A stretch of 11,157 nucleotides of DNA from NCBI GenBank assembly GCA_964617995.1, contig CAZTXD010000122.1:1-11157 (forward strand), given 5' to 3'. Within the stretch, counting starts at the first letter, position 1. Every line of letters begins with the position of its first letter. Below the pieces are notes generated by a model. The model worked only from the letters and a program-made list of their open reading frames with translations. It was not told the origin of the DNA and ran no database searches. Source of the DNA: CAZTXD01 sp964617995. GTDB taxonomy: Bacteria; Actinomycetota; Acidimicrobiia; Spongiisociales; ZC4RG35. Shown here piece by piece: positions 1 through 6,048 of the stretch. The position numbers and the translations under genes were made by a program.

Positions 1-712
1 TGATGATCGACTCCCCCAGGGCGATGAGGAACACGAGCTGGTTCCGTTCAGCTAGGTGCTCGGGCACGAGCGACCAGTCGCTCATCGGGGTGGCTCCCCG
101 TCCGGGGAGCACGAACCCGACCCGGGGTGCCAGGTAGTCGACGGCCACCGCCGCCGCCCACCACCAGAGCTGGGCACCACTCGAGAACAGGGTCCCCGAC
201 ATCCAGATGGCACCGGCGAGCACCGACCAGACGAGAAGCTGGAAGTAGTTGCGATGCATCACCGGGTCGCGTCCCCGGAAAGCCACCACCATGAAGAGAC
301 TGCGCACCGTCTGCAATGCCACATACGAACCGGCGAAGAGCAGCGCTCGCTCCTCGAAAGCCCCGGGCAGCGCGACCGCCATGCCCAGCGCGGCGAGCAT
401 CAACCCGGCGAACAAGACCCTCACCGCGGGACTGGCCGGGTCGAGCCAGTTCATCGCCCAGGCGCTGTAGTTCCATGCCCACCAAACAGCCAGGAACAGC
501 ACGGCCGTCTGCACCGCTCCCAGCCAGCTGAGATGGTCGAGAAGGCGATGGGAGATCTGGATGATGGTGAAGACATAGACCAGATCGAAGAAGAGCTCGA
601 TCGCTCCGACCTCAACGCCCCTGGTGGTTCGCTGCTGACGCAGGACGGAAGCGGGAACGATACGGCGACCGGGGCCGGACGCTGACGGCTGGTGGGAACC
701 GGGAACGGACAT
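1..712 (-). CDS. LtrA-family (low temperature requirement protein A) membrane protein, partial
   Basis: Reading leftwards from an ATG at 712, the frame stays open for 237 codons and leaves the window, so the C-terminus is missing (the family is usually about 370-400 aa). Family hallmarks are visible: ELFFDLVYVF at residues 39-48 followed by SH at 54-55, WWAWNY at 77-82, NWLDP at 88-92, and AERNQLVFLIALGESII at the truncated edge (221-237). At least five hydrophobic segments indicate a polytopic inner-membrane protein. LtrA was named from a Listeria low-temperature growth phenotype; its molecular activity is not established. No SD precedes the ATG. A TATAAC box on the minus strand (727-722) would place transcription start almost at the ATG, so translation may be leaderless. 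It diverges from the NTF2-like gene. The family call is firm; the role is unknown. Confidence 0.9.
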   Translation of the reverse strand, partial: MSVPGSHQPSASGPGRRIVPASVLRQQRTTRGVEVGAIELFFDLVYVFTIIQISHRLLDHLSWLGAVQTAVLFLAVWWAWNYSAWAMNWLDPASPAVRVLFAGLMLAALGMAVALPGAFEERALLFAGSYVALQTVRSLFMVVAFRGRDPVMHRNYFQLLVWSVLAGAIWMSGTLFSSGAQLWWWAAAVAVDYLAPRVGFVLPGRGATPMSDWSLVPEHLAERNQLVFLIALGESII

Positions 713-721
713 ACGCTCAGC

Positions 722-727
722 GTTATA
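722..727 (-). promoter_or_regulatory. Candidate -10 box (TATAAC) for the ltrA-like gene
   Basis: Read on the minus strand this is TATAAC, ten bases before the ATG at 712, which fits a leaderless transcript because no SD is present. Between box and start lies the imperfect dyad ACGCT-C-AGCGT (713-723), a possible operator. No convincing -35 element is seen. Confidence 0.4.
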
Positions 728-771
728 CCAGCGTCGTATGCTCCACAGGAGCAGAGAGAAGGGAGCCAGAT

Positions 772-1095
772 ATGACAGGCGAACTACCCGCCGCGATCGA
801 CGGTGCTATCGAGGCGGTCAACCGAGGCGACACCGACGCCTTCGTCGTGTCCTTCGCCGACAACGGGCAGATAGACGACTGGGGCAGGGTCTTCACAGGC
901 CACGACGAGATCCGAGGTTGGAGCGACCGCGAGCTCATCGGAGTCCAGGCGACCCTGGACGTCACTGCAGTCGAGCTCACCGACTCAGGCGTGGCGGTGA
1001 GCGCACAGGTCGGCGGGAACGGGTTCAATGGACCCAGCACCTTCACTTTCGATCTGGAGGGTGACCGGATCTCCCGGATGACGATCACGGCCTAG
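772..1095 (+). CDS. NTF2/SnoaL-like domain protein
   Basis: The protein is 107 aa. The N-terminal helix with VNRGDTDAFVVSFADNGQIDDWGRVFTG is the usual opening of SnoaL-like/NTF2-fold proteins (helix, then a D-containing strand and a 'GhdeIr.W' turn). It is followed by strands rich in alternating V/T/F and ends FTFDLEGDRISRMTITA, the typical last two strands. Members of this fold are small cone-shaped pockets acting as isomerases, cyclases, hydrolases or plain ligand binders, so no substrate can be assigned. The ATG at 772 has the SD AAGGGAG at 759-765 with six bases of spacing, which fixes the start. It diverges from the ltrA-like gene with only about 60 bp between starts. The stop overlaps a decayed MarR frame on the other strand. 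Confidence 0.8.
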   Translation: MTGELPAAIDGAIEAVNRGDTDAFVVSFADNGQIDDWGRVFTGHDEIRGWSDRELIGVQATLDVTAVELTDSGVAVSAQVGGNGFNGPSTFTFDLEGDRISRMTITA

Positions 1096-1273
1096 AACCG
1101 GGCGGATCCGAGAGCCCCCGCCGAGAAGTGCGCGCGTGGGTGGAGGCCATCGTCGGCTGTTCGATCTCCACGGTCTCGCACAGCGCTCGTTGAGTGAGCC
1201 CGTCACGATCGTGGAGAGCCGTGTCGGTCGAGGCGGGGCGCCGGCGTGGCGTTCGTCGTTGGGAGACCGACAA
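1085..1273 (-). pseudogene. Remnant of a MarR-family transcriptional regulator
   Basis: On the minus strand at 1219-1112 a frame encodes DRDGLTQRALCETVEIEQP and continues TMASTHARTSRRGL. This matches the winged-helix core of MarR regulators (pattern '.DGLTQReLAerv.IeqPTma.tLaRMeRdGLI'). The open frame is only 62 codons: the N-terminal dimerisation helices are absent and the wing is cut short at SDPPGSRP before a stop inside the NTF2-like gene's last codons. 'TLARM' has become 'THART', and no SD or MarR-like N-terminus is visible upstream. I infer a truncated, decaying gene rather than a working protein; a chance match over about 36 residues is unlikely but not excluded. Confidence 0.6.
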
Positions 1274-1297
1274 CCGCCGATCATGGCGGCGCCCCGA

Positions 1298-1313
1298 CGG
1301 GCCTAGCGGCCCG
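1298..1313 (-). terminator. Candidate terminator hairpin after the membrane-anchored secreted protein gene
   Basis: CGGGCC-TAGC-GGCCCG is a perfect 6-bp GC stem with a 4-nt loop, 11 bases past the stop at 1325 of the minus-strand gene. No U-tract follows, as is common for actinobacterial terminators. Confidence 0.4.
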
Positions 1314-1324
1314 ACCCGGCACTC

Positions 1325-2074
1325 CTACACGCTCGACAGTGGACTGCCAGAGTCGTGAACCGACCCTCTCGACCCTCGGCGCCACAGCCTGAGGAGCATG
1401 ACGAAGCCCACGAAAGCGGTGCCGAGGATGATCCACGTCTGCCAGGTCCACAACCACAACAGGACCTGCGATACCCGGGTGGGGTCATCCAGAAATCGAG
1501 GCGGACCGAACCGAGCGCTCAGCGCCTCTTCCTGCGCAGTTGTCAGACCACCCTCGAACGTCGGGTCGAAGGAGTTGTGGGACTCCGCCAGCCACACCGT
1601 CGTCGGACCCCGAGAAGGTGAACCGACCACAACGGACATGGTGGAGTCGCCCGTCCGGGGAGACGGGGAAGCAGGGCAGAACGAGACGAATTCCCACAGG
1701 TCACCCAGATAGGAGCCGTGCCGGCGAGCAGAAGTGTCTACACCGGAAACGTCCCCCCACACCCGGGAGCCGACCCAAACCGACCGGCTGCTGGAAACGA
1801 TAGGCACCGGCGGGGCGTGTGCCAGCACCCTCCGCTCTACCACCCCCAGGTAGGTCTCTCCCGTCTCGACCTCGGGATCCAACACCCAGTCGAAGACGGC
1901 AGAAGCGGGAGGGCTGCAGGCCGCTGCCGGACTGGCTCCCAACATCAGCAGGGCGGCCACCATCGCCAGCACTGCAATCCCGCGACTTGGGTGTCGTAGT
2001 GGGTTCGACGACCGAGGCGACGCGAGCGATGTGGCCGGTCGCTCGCCTGTCCGACGCTGCGCTCGTCGTGGCAT
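1325..2074 (-). CDS. Predicted secreted, membrane-anchored protein of unknown function
   Basis: The protein is 249 aa. A long arginine-rich N-region (residues 1-31) precedes a hydrophobic stretch at about 32-47 ending ASPAAAC, a likely signal-peptide cleavage region; cysteine 53 would lie at or next to the mature N-terminus. A non-cytoplasmic domain of about 150 residues follows, with a second cysteine in FVSFCPASP. A C-terminal membrane helix rich in W and L (about 204-230) and a short basic tail end it. The architecture is therefore a type I membrane protein with an exported domain. The start 'ACSPP' and central 'V.G.VWGD...FCPA' faintly recall TIMP/NTR-like proteins of actinobacteria, but this is a guess. 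No SD is obvious before the ATG at 2074, and no better in-frame start leaves a complete signal peptide. I do not recognise the family by name. Confidence 0.75.
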   Translation of the reverse strand: MPRRAQRRTGERPATSLASPRSSNPLRHPSRGIAVLAMVAALLMLGASPAAACSPPASAVFDWVLDPEVETGETYLGVVERRVLAHAPPVPIVSSSRSVWVGSRVWGDVSGVDTSARRHGSYLGDLWEFVSFCPASPSPRTGDSTMSVVVGSPSRGPTTVWLAESHNSFDPTFEGGLTTAQEEALSARFGPPRFLDDPTRVSQVLLWLWTWQTWIILGTAFVGFVMLLRLWRRGSRGSVHDSGSPLSSV

Positions 2075-2274
2075 GTTCCCCCGGGACGCTACCCGACCTG
2101 ACGACTCTCGGCTGGGTGACGCACCGGCATCTGATGGAGCTGGGAGGCTCCACGCAGAAGGCAGGACCCGACTGCCGAGAGGGTCGAGAGGCGTAGGGTA
2201 GCTGGAGCGCCTGGGAAGGATCCGGAGGAAGTCGTGCGTATCGAAGCGGCAGCAACGACTGAGAAAGGGCGGAC

Positions 2275-3177
2275 GTGAGGATCATCGTCCCCGGAGCGAC
2301 CGGAGTTCTGGGAAGGGCAGTGGTGCCCCTTCTGGTGGAGAAGGGCCATGAGGTGGCCGGTGTTGCCCGCAGTAGCGAGGGCAAGGAGTGGCTCGAAAGA
2401 TCCGGCGCCCATCCCCTCGAAGTCGACCTGTTCGATCCCGCCGCCGTCGCAGCCTCGGTGGCAGGCGCCCAGGCTGTGATCAATCTCGCCACCGCCATAC
2501 CGTCTCTCGCCCTGATGAGCCGACGTCGGGCTTGGCGCCTGAACGACCGACTGCGAACCGAAGCCGTTGACAACCTGGTGGAGGCGTCCCTGGAGGCAGG
2601 GGTACCGCTACTCGTCCAGCCGTCGGTGACGCTCAACTATGCCGATGGCGGTTCAGAGTGGCTGAACGAGGAATCACCGCTCGATCCTCCGTTGGCCGCC
2701 ACCGAGTCGGCACTCTACGCCGAGGACGCGATCCGACAGTTCACGGCGGCAGGGGGCCGGGGTGTCGTGCTGCGGCTCTCCCGCCTCTACGGGCCCGGCC
2801 GCGCCTCGTCGGAGCTGCTGGACATGGTGCGGCGAGGCCAGGGGGCGGTGGTCGGAGACGGCGGCAACTTCACCTCCAACCTGCATGTGGAGGATGCCGG
2901 CACCGCTGTCGCCGCAGCCATGGACACTCCCGAAGGCACCTACAACGTCACCGACGATCGACCTGTCACCGCTCTCGAGTGGATGTCGGCGGTGGCGGCA
3001 GCGGTGGAAGCACCGGCACCCCGGCAGATCCCCCGGTGGCTGGCCCGCACGCTCTTGGGAAGCGCCTTTCGACTCCTGACTATTTCACAACGCGTCTCCA
3101 ACAGGAGATTCCGGCAGGCGACCGGATGGGAGCCCCACCATCCCGATCCCCTCGTCGGCGTCGAGAGCCTGGCATGA
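2275..3177 (+). CDS. NAD(P)-dependent epimerase/dehydratase-like protein (atypical extended SDR)
   Basis: The protein is 300 aa and opens with a Rossmann fold: MRIIVPGATGVLG carries the glycine motif (residues 7-13), and an acid (VDL, 50-52) follows strand 3. INLATAIPS lies where SDRs have the 'NxAa' strand-4 motif. VVLRLSRLYGPG (164-175) and NLHVEDAGTAV are typical of the extended-SDR C-terminal half. The usual catalytic YxxxK is not seen: the corresponding tyrosine region reads SALYAEDAIRQ (Y148), with no lysine four residues on. This is the state seen in atypical SDRs, so it may bind nucleotide for a non-classical reaction or for regulation. The start is a GTG at 2275 preceded by GAGAAAGGGCGGA. 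Its stop overlaps the ATG of a frameshifted membrane-protein gene by ATGA, suggesting an original two-gene operon. Substrate unknown. Confidence 0.87.
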   Translation: MRIIVPGATGVLGRAVVPLLVEKGHEVAGVARSSEGKEWLERSGAHPLEVDLFDPAAVAASVAGAQAVINLATAIPSLALMSRRRAWRLNDRLRTEAVDNLVEASLEAGVPLLVQPSVTLNYADGGSEWLNEESPLDPPLAATESALYAEDAIRQFTAAGGRGVVLRLSRLYGPGRASSELLDMVRRGQGAVVGDGGNFTSNLHVEDAGTAVAAAMDTPEGTYNVTDDRPVTALEWMSAVAAAVEAPAPRQIPRWLARTLLGSAFRLLTISQRVSNRRFRQATGWEPHHPDPLVGVESLA

Positions 3178-3380
3178 CGACGCAGTGGTGGTCCGGAAGA
3201 CGGCTGGCCCTTCTCCTGTTGGCCCCCGGCGAGTGGAGTCGTCGGGGTGTGGGCGCTCCTGTTCCCGGCCTCGTTCTACAACGATTTCGTCTTCGGCAGA
3301 GGCTGGGTCCGTCCCGACGGCGCCTACAACGAACACCTGATCATCGGAGGGCTGAATCTGGCGCCGTTACACCTCTCCGT
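3174..3380 (+). pseudogene. Frameshifted small membrane-protein gene (WALL..FY.DF...WV...G.YNEHL family)
   Basis: An ATG at 3174 overlaps the upstream SDR stop (ATGA) and reads MTTQWWSGRRLALLLLA, a basic start plus the beginning of a membrane helix. The frame then turns to nonsense at a run of five C (3223-3227). Removing one C joins it to the frame at 3226 onward, giving APASGVVGVWALLFPASFYNDF, then GRGWVRPDGAYNEHL and GGLNLA. That pattern is typical of small actinobacterial four-helix membrane proteins whose motif is usually 'F(Y/D).F....WV...GPYNEHL.RDVG.LNL'. The usual RDV after NEHL is also missing, and after about 3380 no further family-like sequence is seen before the 3' end of the opposing MDR gene. 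Frameshift, internal loss and truncation together argue for a real pseudogene, although the C-run alone could be a sequencing error. Confidence 0.65.
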
Positions 3381-3443
3381 CGCTTCGCCCGTCGTCGGGC
3401 TAGATGGGCTGGTTCCTCGACCCGGCAGAGGAATATCGTCGCC

Positions 3444-4463
3444 TCACACCGTGATGACGAGCTTGCCGAGAGCGTGGCCCTCGCCGAGATAGCGCAGAGC
3501 ATCGGCGGTCCTCTCGAGGGGAAAGCTGTTCTCGATGACGGAGGTCACCCGGCCGGACGCCAAGAGGCCGGCCAGGAAGTCCAGGTCCTCGAGTGTCGCA
3601 GCGGCCGTGAACCAGGTCATCGTTCGATTGCTGAAGGTCGAAACCATCTTGCGATATGCGAGGCGGCGGACGGGGCCCAACCAGCGATGCTTCGGCCCGG
3701 TGATCGTCACGTTGATCCCCCCGGGGGTGAGCACGCGCCTCGTCTGCGACCAAGGGCGGTCGCCGACGTTGTCGAAGAGGACATCGTGGTCACGTTCCGT
3801 CTCGACGAAATCATCGCGGGTGTAGTCAATGACGAGATCGGCACCCAAAGAGCGGACGGTGTCGACCTTGGCCGTACTGCACACGGCGGTGACTTCGGCG
3901 CCCAGCGCTTTGGCGATCTGGACGGCGAAGGTCCCGACACCGCCGGACCCGCCGTTGATGAGCACCCTGTCGCCGGCTCTGACGCCTCCTACGTCTCGTA
4001 GGCCCTGCAGGGCAGTGAGCCCGGCCAGCGGTATGGCGGCCGCCTGCTCGAATGTGACGTTGGGTGGCTTGGGGACGAGCTTCCTCTCCCCAGCGCATGC
4101 GAACTCGGCAAACGCCCCGCCGCCGATGAGCCCGAACACCTCGTCACCCGGCTCGAATCGGGTCACGTTCTCGCCGACGGCGTCGACGATGCCGGAGACA
4201 TCGGCTCCCGGGATGCGGTCCTTGGGGATTCGCAAACCGGCCTGGATCCGCGCCAGGTAGGGCATCCCCGTGGTCATATGCCAGTCGTACATGTTCAGCG
4301 ACGACGCTCGTATCGCAAGGCGAACCTGTTCGGCGCCGGGCTCCGGCTTGTCCATCTCCTCCAGCTCCAGGACATCGGGAAGCCCGTACCTGTCCTGGAC
4401 GATCGCCCTCATCCTCTGCCCGGCTGGCGTGATGAACGCTTCCCTCCGGCTGGTCGACTCCAT
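3444..4463 (-). CDS. Zinc-independent MDR-superfamily NAD(P)-dependent oxidoreductase (quinone oxidoreductase-like)
   Basis: The protein is 339 aa. It has a GroES-like N-terminal domain (MRAIVQDRYGLPDVLELEE..., IPGADVSGIVDAVGENVTRFEPGDEVFG) and a Rossmann nucleotide-binding domain with NGGSGGVGTFAVQIAKALGA (glycine motif 171-177) and the LGADLVIDYT segment. It ends GHALGKLVITV, the standard MDR terminus. Structural and catalytic zinc ligands of alcohol dehydrogenases are absent, which places it with QOR-like NAD(P)H reductases of quinones, enones or related electrophiles. The ATG at 4463 is chosen because AAGGAGGAGCGAG immediately precedes it. The more conserved MRAIV start lies 17 residues in, so the protein carries a short N-terminal extension. 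It diverges from tetR across three dyad operators, so repression by that TetR protein is likely. It is a paralogue of the MDR at 7809-8792. Exact substrate unknown. Confidence 0.9.
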   Translation of the reverse strand: MESTSRREAFITPAGQRMRAIVQDRYGLPDVLELEEMDKPEPGAEQVRLAIRASSLNMYDWHMTTGMPYLARIQAGLRIPKDRIPGADVSGIVDAVGENVTRFEPGDEVFGLIGGGAFAEFACAGERKLVPKPPNVTFEQAAAIPLAGLTALQGLRDVGGVRAGDRVLINGGSGGVGTFAVQIAKALGAEVTAVCSTAKVDTVRSLGADLVIDYTRDDFVETERDHDVLFDNVGDRPWSQTRRVLTPGGINVTITGPKHRWLGPVRRLAYRKMVSTFSNRTMTWFTAAATLEDLDFLAGLLASGRVTSVIENSFPLERTADALRYLGEGHALGKLVITV

Positions 4464-4486
4464 CTCGCTCCTCCTTGCTCCGTTTC

Positions 4487-4499
4487 CTTATGCTGTAAG
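4487..4499. promoter_or_regulatory. Operator site A (CTTAT-GCT-GTAAG), putative TetR-family site
   Basis: Thirteen-base dyad CTTAT-GCT-GTAAG, one base off the ideal CTTAC-N3-GTAAG. It is 24 bases upstream of the MDR start (4463), between promoter region and SD. It is one of six related sites in the window. Confidence 0.65.
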
Positions 4500-4518
4500 G
4501 CTCGACCACCAAGCTACC

Positions 4519-4531
4519 CATACGCCGTAAG
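4519..4531. promoter_or_regulatory. Operator site B (CATAC-GCC-GTAAG), putative TetR-family site
   Basis: Same dyad as site A with one changed base in the left arm; it begins 32 bp after site A, about three helical turns. It lies mid-way in the MDR/tetR intergenic region, next to a TAGCTT (4516-4511, minus strand) that could be the MDR -10 box. Confidence 0.65.
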
Positions 4532-4551
4532 GCTGTCAAGTCACAGCCAGA

Positions 4552-4564
4552 CTTACCCCGTACG
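4552..4564. promoter_or_regulatory. Operator site C (CTTAC-CCC-GTACG), putative TetR-family site
   Basis: The left arm CTTAC is perfect and the right arm has one change. It starts 33 bp after site B and ends two bases before a TAGAAT -10-like box (4567-4572) for tetR, so a bound repressor would cover the tetR promoter. This predicts autoregulation. Confidence 0.65.
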
Positions 4565-4566
4565 TC

Positions 4567-4572
4567 TAGAAT
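4567..4572 (+). promoter_or_regulatory. Candidate -10 box (TAGAAT) of the tetR-family gene
   Basis: TAGAAT lies 15 bases upstream of the ATG at 4588, with a start point expected near 4579. No SD is visible before the ATG, so the leader is very short. No clear -35 is seen. Confidence 0.4.
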
Positions 4573-4587
4573 TCGGACTCCCCTTCG

Positions 4588-5289
4588 ATGGCTACCCAGA
4601 CAGAACCGAACGAAAAGACCCGCATGCCCCTGACCAGGGAGCGGATCCTGCATGCAGCCGTGGAGGTAGCCGACGCCGGCGACATCGGCTCGCTCACGAT
4701 GAGACGCCTAGCCGAGGAGCTGGGAGTGGAAGCGATGTCGATCTATCACCATGTAGCCGGCAAGGAGGCAGTCCTCGACGGAATCGTGGACGTGGTGGTG
4801 AACGAGATCCTCGAGGCGGTGAGCCGTATCGACTCTCCGTCACCCGAACAGGATTGGAAGACCGCGCTGCGGCGGAGGATCCTCGCGGCGAGGGAGGTTC
4901 TCCTGCGGCACAAGTGGGCTCCCGAGGTGATCGAATCGCGAGCCTCCATGAACCCCGCCGTGGTCCGCTACTACGAAGGCGTCCTCGAGATACTCCGGCT
5001 GGGCGGCTTCTCCAACCACCTGGCGCATCACGCCCTCCATGCACTGGGAAGTCGAGCGCTCGGCTTCAGCCAGGAGCTGTTCTCACCTGACGACGAGGCG
5101 GGTGAAGAAGCCTCCGGAGAGTTGCTCGCGCAGATGGCCGATCACCTTCCCTTCCTCGTCGGCATGCTGGCGGAGATCAGCCACGACGACCCCGACTCGA
5201 CCCTGGGCTGGTGTGACGACCAGGCCGAGTTCGAGTTCGGTCTCGATGTCCTGCTCGAAGGACTGGAACAGGCCCGACTGGCGTCCTGA
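4588..5289 (+). CDS. TetR/AcrR-family transcriptional regulator
   Basis: The protein is 233 aa. The N-terminal HTH is clear: LTRERILHAAVEVADAGD, then LTMRRLAEELGVEAMSIYHHV and AGKEAVLDGIVDVV (HTH about residues 36-56), with the 'Y.HV..K..LLD' signature of the tetracycline-repressor-like branch. The remaining roughly 160 residues are helical and resemble the TetR C-terminal ligand-binding and dimerisation domain. It diverges from an MDR reductase gene, and the shared region carries three copies of a 13-bp dyad. A TetR dimer normally binds such a palindrome and releases it on ligand binding, so it probably represses itself, the MDR gene and, through sites D-F, the operon at 7809-9295. The start at 4588 lacks an SD; ATG 4624, still upstream of the HTH, is an alternative. 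Ligand unknown; a substrate of the reductases is the natural guess. Confidence 0.92.
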   Translation: MATQTEPNEKTRMPLTRERILHAAVEVADAGDIGSLTMRRLAEELGVEAMSIYHHVAGKEAVLDGIVDVVVNEILEAVSRIDSPSPEQDWKTALRRRILAAREVLLRHKWAPEVIESRASMNPAVVRYYEGVLEILRLGGFSNHLAHHALHALGSRALGFSQELFSPDDEAGEEASGELLAQMADHLPFLVGMLAEISHDDPDSTLGWCDDQAEFEFGLDVLLEGLEQARLAS

Positions 5290-5357
5290 TCATCTCAGGG
5301 ACGAGCCTCGTACCGGCATTCAAGATCCGTACGGGATGGCCGGGCGTCCGTGACGGC

Positions 5358-5933
5358 TCAGGCCGGCTCCTTGTCGGCGAGAAGGCGGCCCAGCTCCCGG
5401 CGCGCCCGGAACAACCTCGACTTGACCGTCCCCAGGGGAACATCGAGAACCCGCGAGACCTCGGCGGTGCGCAGGCCGTGGAGTTCGGTCAGTATCAACG
5501 CCATCCGCAGTGGGGGTGAGAGCGACTCCAGGGCTGCTTCGAGGTCGAGCCGGGTCTCCACGACATCGAAGCCTCGCGTCGGTTCCGGACCGGAAACCGA
5601 ATCGTCGAACAGCCGCTCGGCAGGTCGACGCTTGGCTTTGCGAAGTTGGTCGAGGCATGTGTTGACGGTCACGCGATGCAGCCAGGTGCCGAGGGCGGCG
5701 TCACCCCGGTACCGGTCGGCCTTCCGATAGAGCCTGAGAAACGTCTCCTGGGCCGCGTCGAGGGCATCCTCGCGGTTCCCCATCATGCGCCGACAAACCG
5801 CCAGAACCCTCTCCTGGTGGGCAGTCATGAGAAGCGTGAAGGCGGCCCCGTCCCCCTCGGCCACCCGCCGTACCAGATCGGCCTCCCGGGAGCGGTCGTG
5901 AACGGGAGATGCGAAAGTCGCCCCCGTCGTCAT
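5358..5933 (-). CDS. ECF-type RNA polymerase sigma factor (sigma-70 family)
   Basis: The protein is 191 aa. Region 2 spans about residues 17-100 (EADLVRRVAEGDGAAF, then GNREDALDAAQETFLRLYRK and TWLHRVTVNTCLDQLRK), which binds core enzyme and the -10 element. Region 4 spans about 132-186 (LSPPLRMALILTELHGL, then TAEVSRVLDVPLGTVKSRLFRAR), the -35-binding HTH. No sigma-1.1 or region 3 is present and length is normal for the group. The ATG at 5933 has a strong SD (AGGAGGAGAG), so the longer in-frame extension to 5999 is not used. ECF factors are usually followed by a membrane anti-sigma gene; here the next gene downstream is the convergent tetR, so none is adjacent. The neighbour on the other side is a divergent membrane-bound LuxR-type regulator, a possible functional partner. 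Confidence 0.93.
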   Translation of the reverse strand: MTTGATFASPVHDRSREADLVRRVAEGDGAAFTLLMTAHQERVLAVCRRMMGNREDALDAAQETFLRLYRKADRYRGDAALGTWLHRVTVNTCLDQLRKAKRRPAERLFDDSVSGPEPTRGFDVVETRLDLEAALESLSPPLRMALILTELHGLRTAEVSRVLDVPLGTVKSRLFRARRELGRLLADKEPA

Positions 5934-6002
5934 CTCTCCTCCTGATCGAAGCCGGTCTTGGTTGCCGGACGTCCCCCTTCTAGGCGCCTGGCGGGGCACC
6001 GG

Positions 6003-6048
6003 TCGATACCCGGACCGCGGGATTCCCCTACCCGATCGGGGGTATCGA
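6003..6048. repeat. Nine-base inverted repeat spanning the sigma/LuxR intergenic region
   Basis: TCGATACCC (6003-6011) and GGGTATCGA (6040-6048) are exact inverted copies 28 bp apart. The right copy overlaps the 7-2-7 dyad and the A of the ATG at 6048. The spacer contains CCCGATCGGG (6031-6040), itself a perfect palindrome. It fits multiple operator half-sites between two divergent regulatory genes. Confidence 0.55.
6029..6044. promoter_or_regulatory. Candidate NarL/LuxR-type 7-2-7 operator (TACCC-N6-GGGTA)
   Basis: TACCC-GATCGG-GGGTA is a 16-bp dyad with TAC/GTA ends, the spacing of NarL-family inverted heptamers separated by two bases. The same arrangement recurs at 7136-7151. A further TACCC lies 22 bp to the left (6007-6011), two helical turns away. 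It is between the ECF sigma gene and the LuxR-type gene, so either could be controlled. Confidence 0.5.

Noticed and set aside
56..685. A 209-codon open frame on the plus strand
   Set aside because: Antisense to the LtrA-like gene, whose minus-strand reading has the full set of family motifs.
2022..2046. Inverted repeat GCGAGCGA...TCGCTCGC with 9-nt loop
   Set aside because: It lies inside the arginine-rich N-terminal coding region of the exported protein, where GC-rich arginine codons readily create such stems; no sign of a regulatory role.
1701..2636. A 311-codon open frame on the minus strand
   Set aside because: It overlaps the SDR gene antisense and the exported-protein gene in another frame; serine/arginine-rich composition and no motifs.
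2658..4001. A 447-codon open frame on the plus strand crossing the SDR, the pseudogene and the MDR gene
   Set aside because: It is arginine- and glycine-rich, low-complexity translation in a shifted frame over three recognisable genes, with no family motif; a high-GC shadow.
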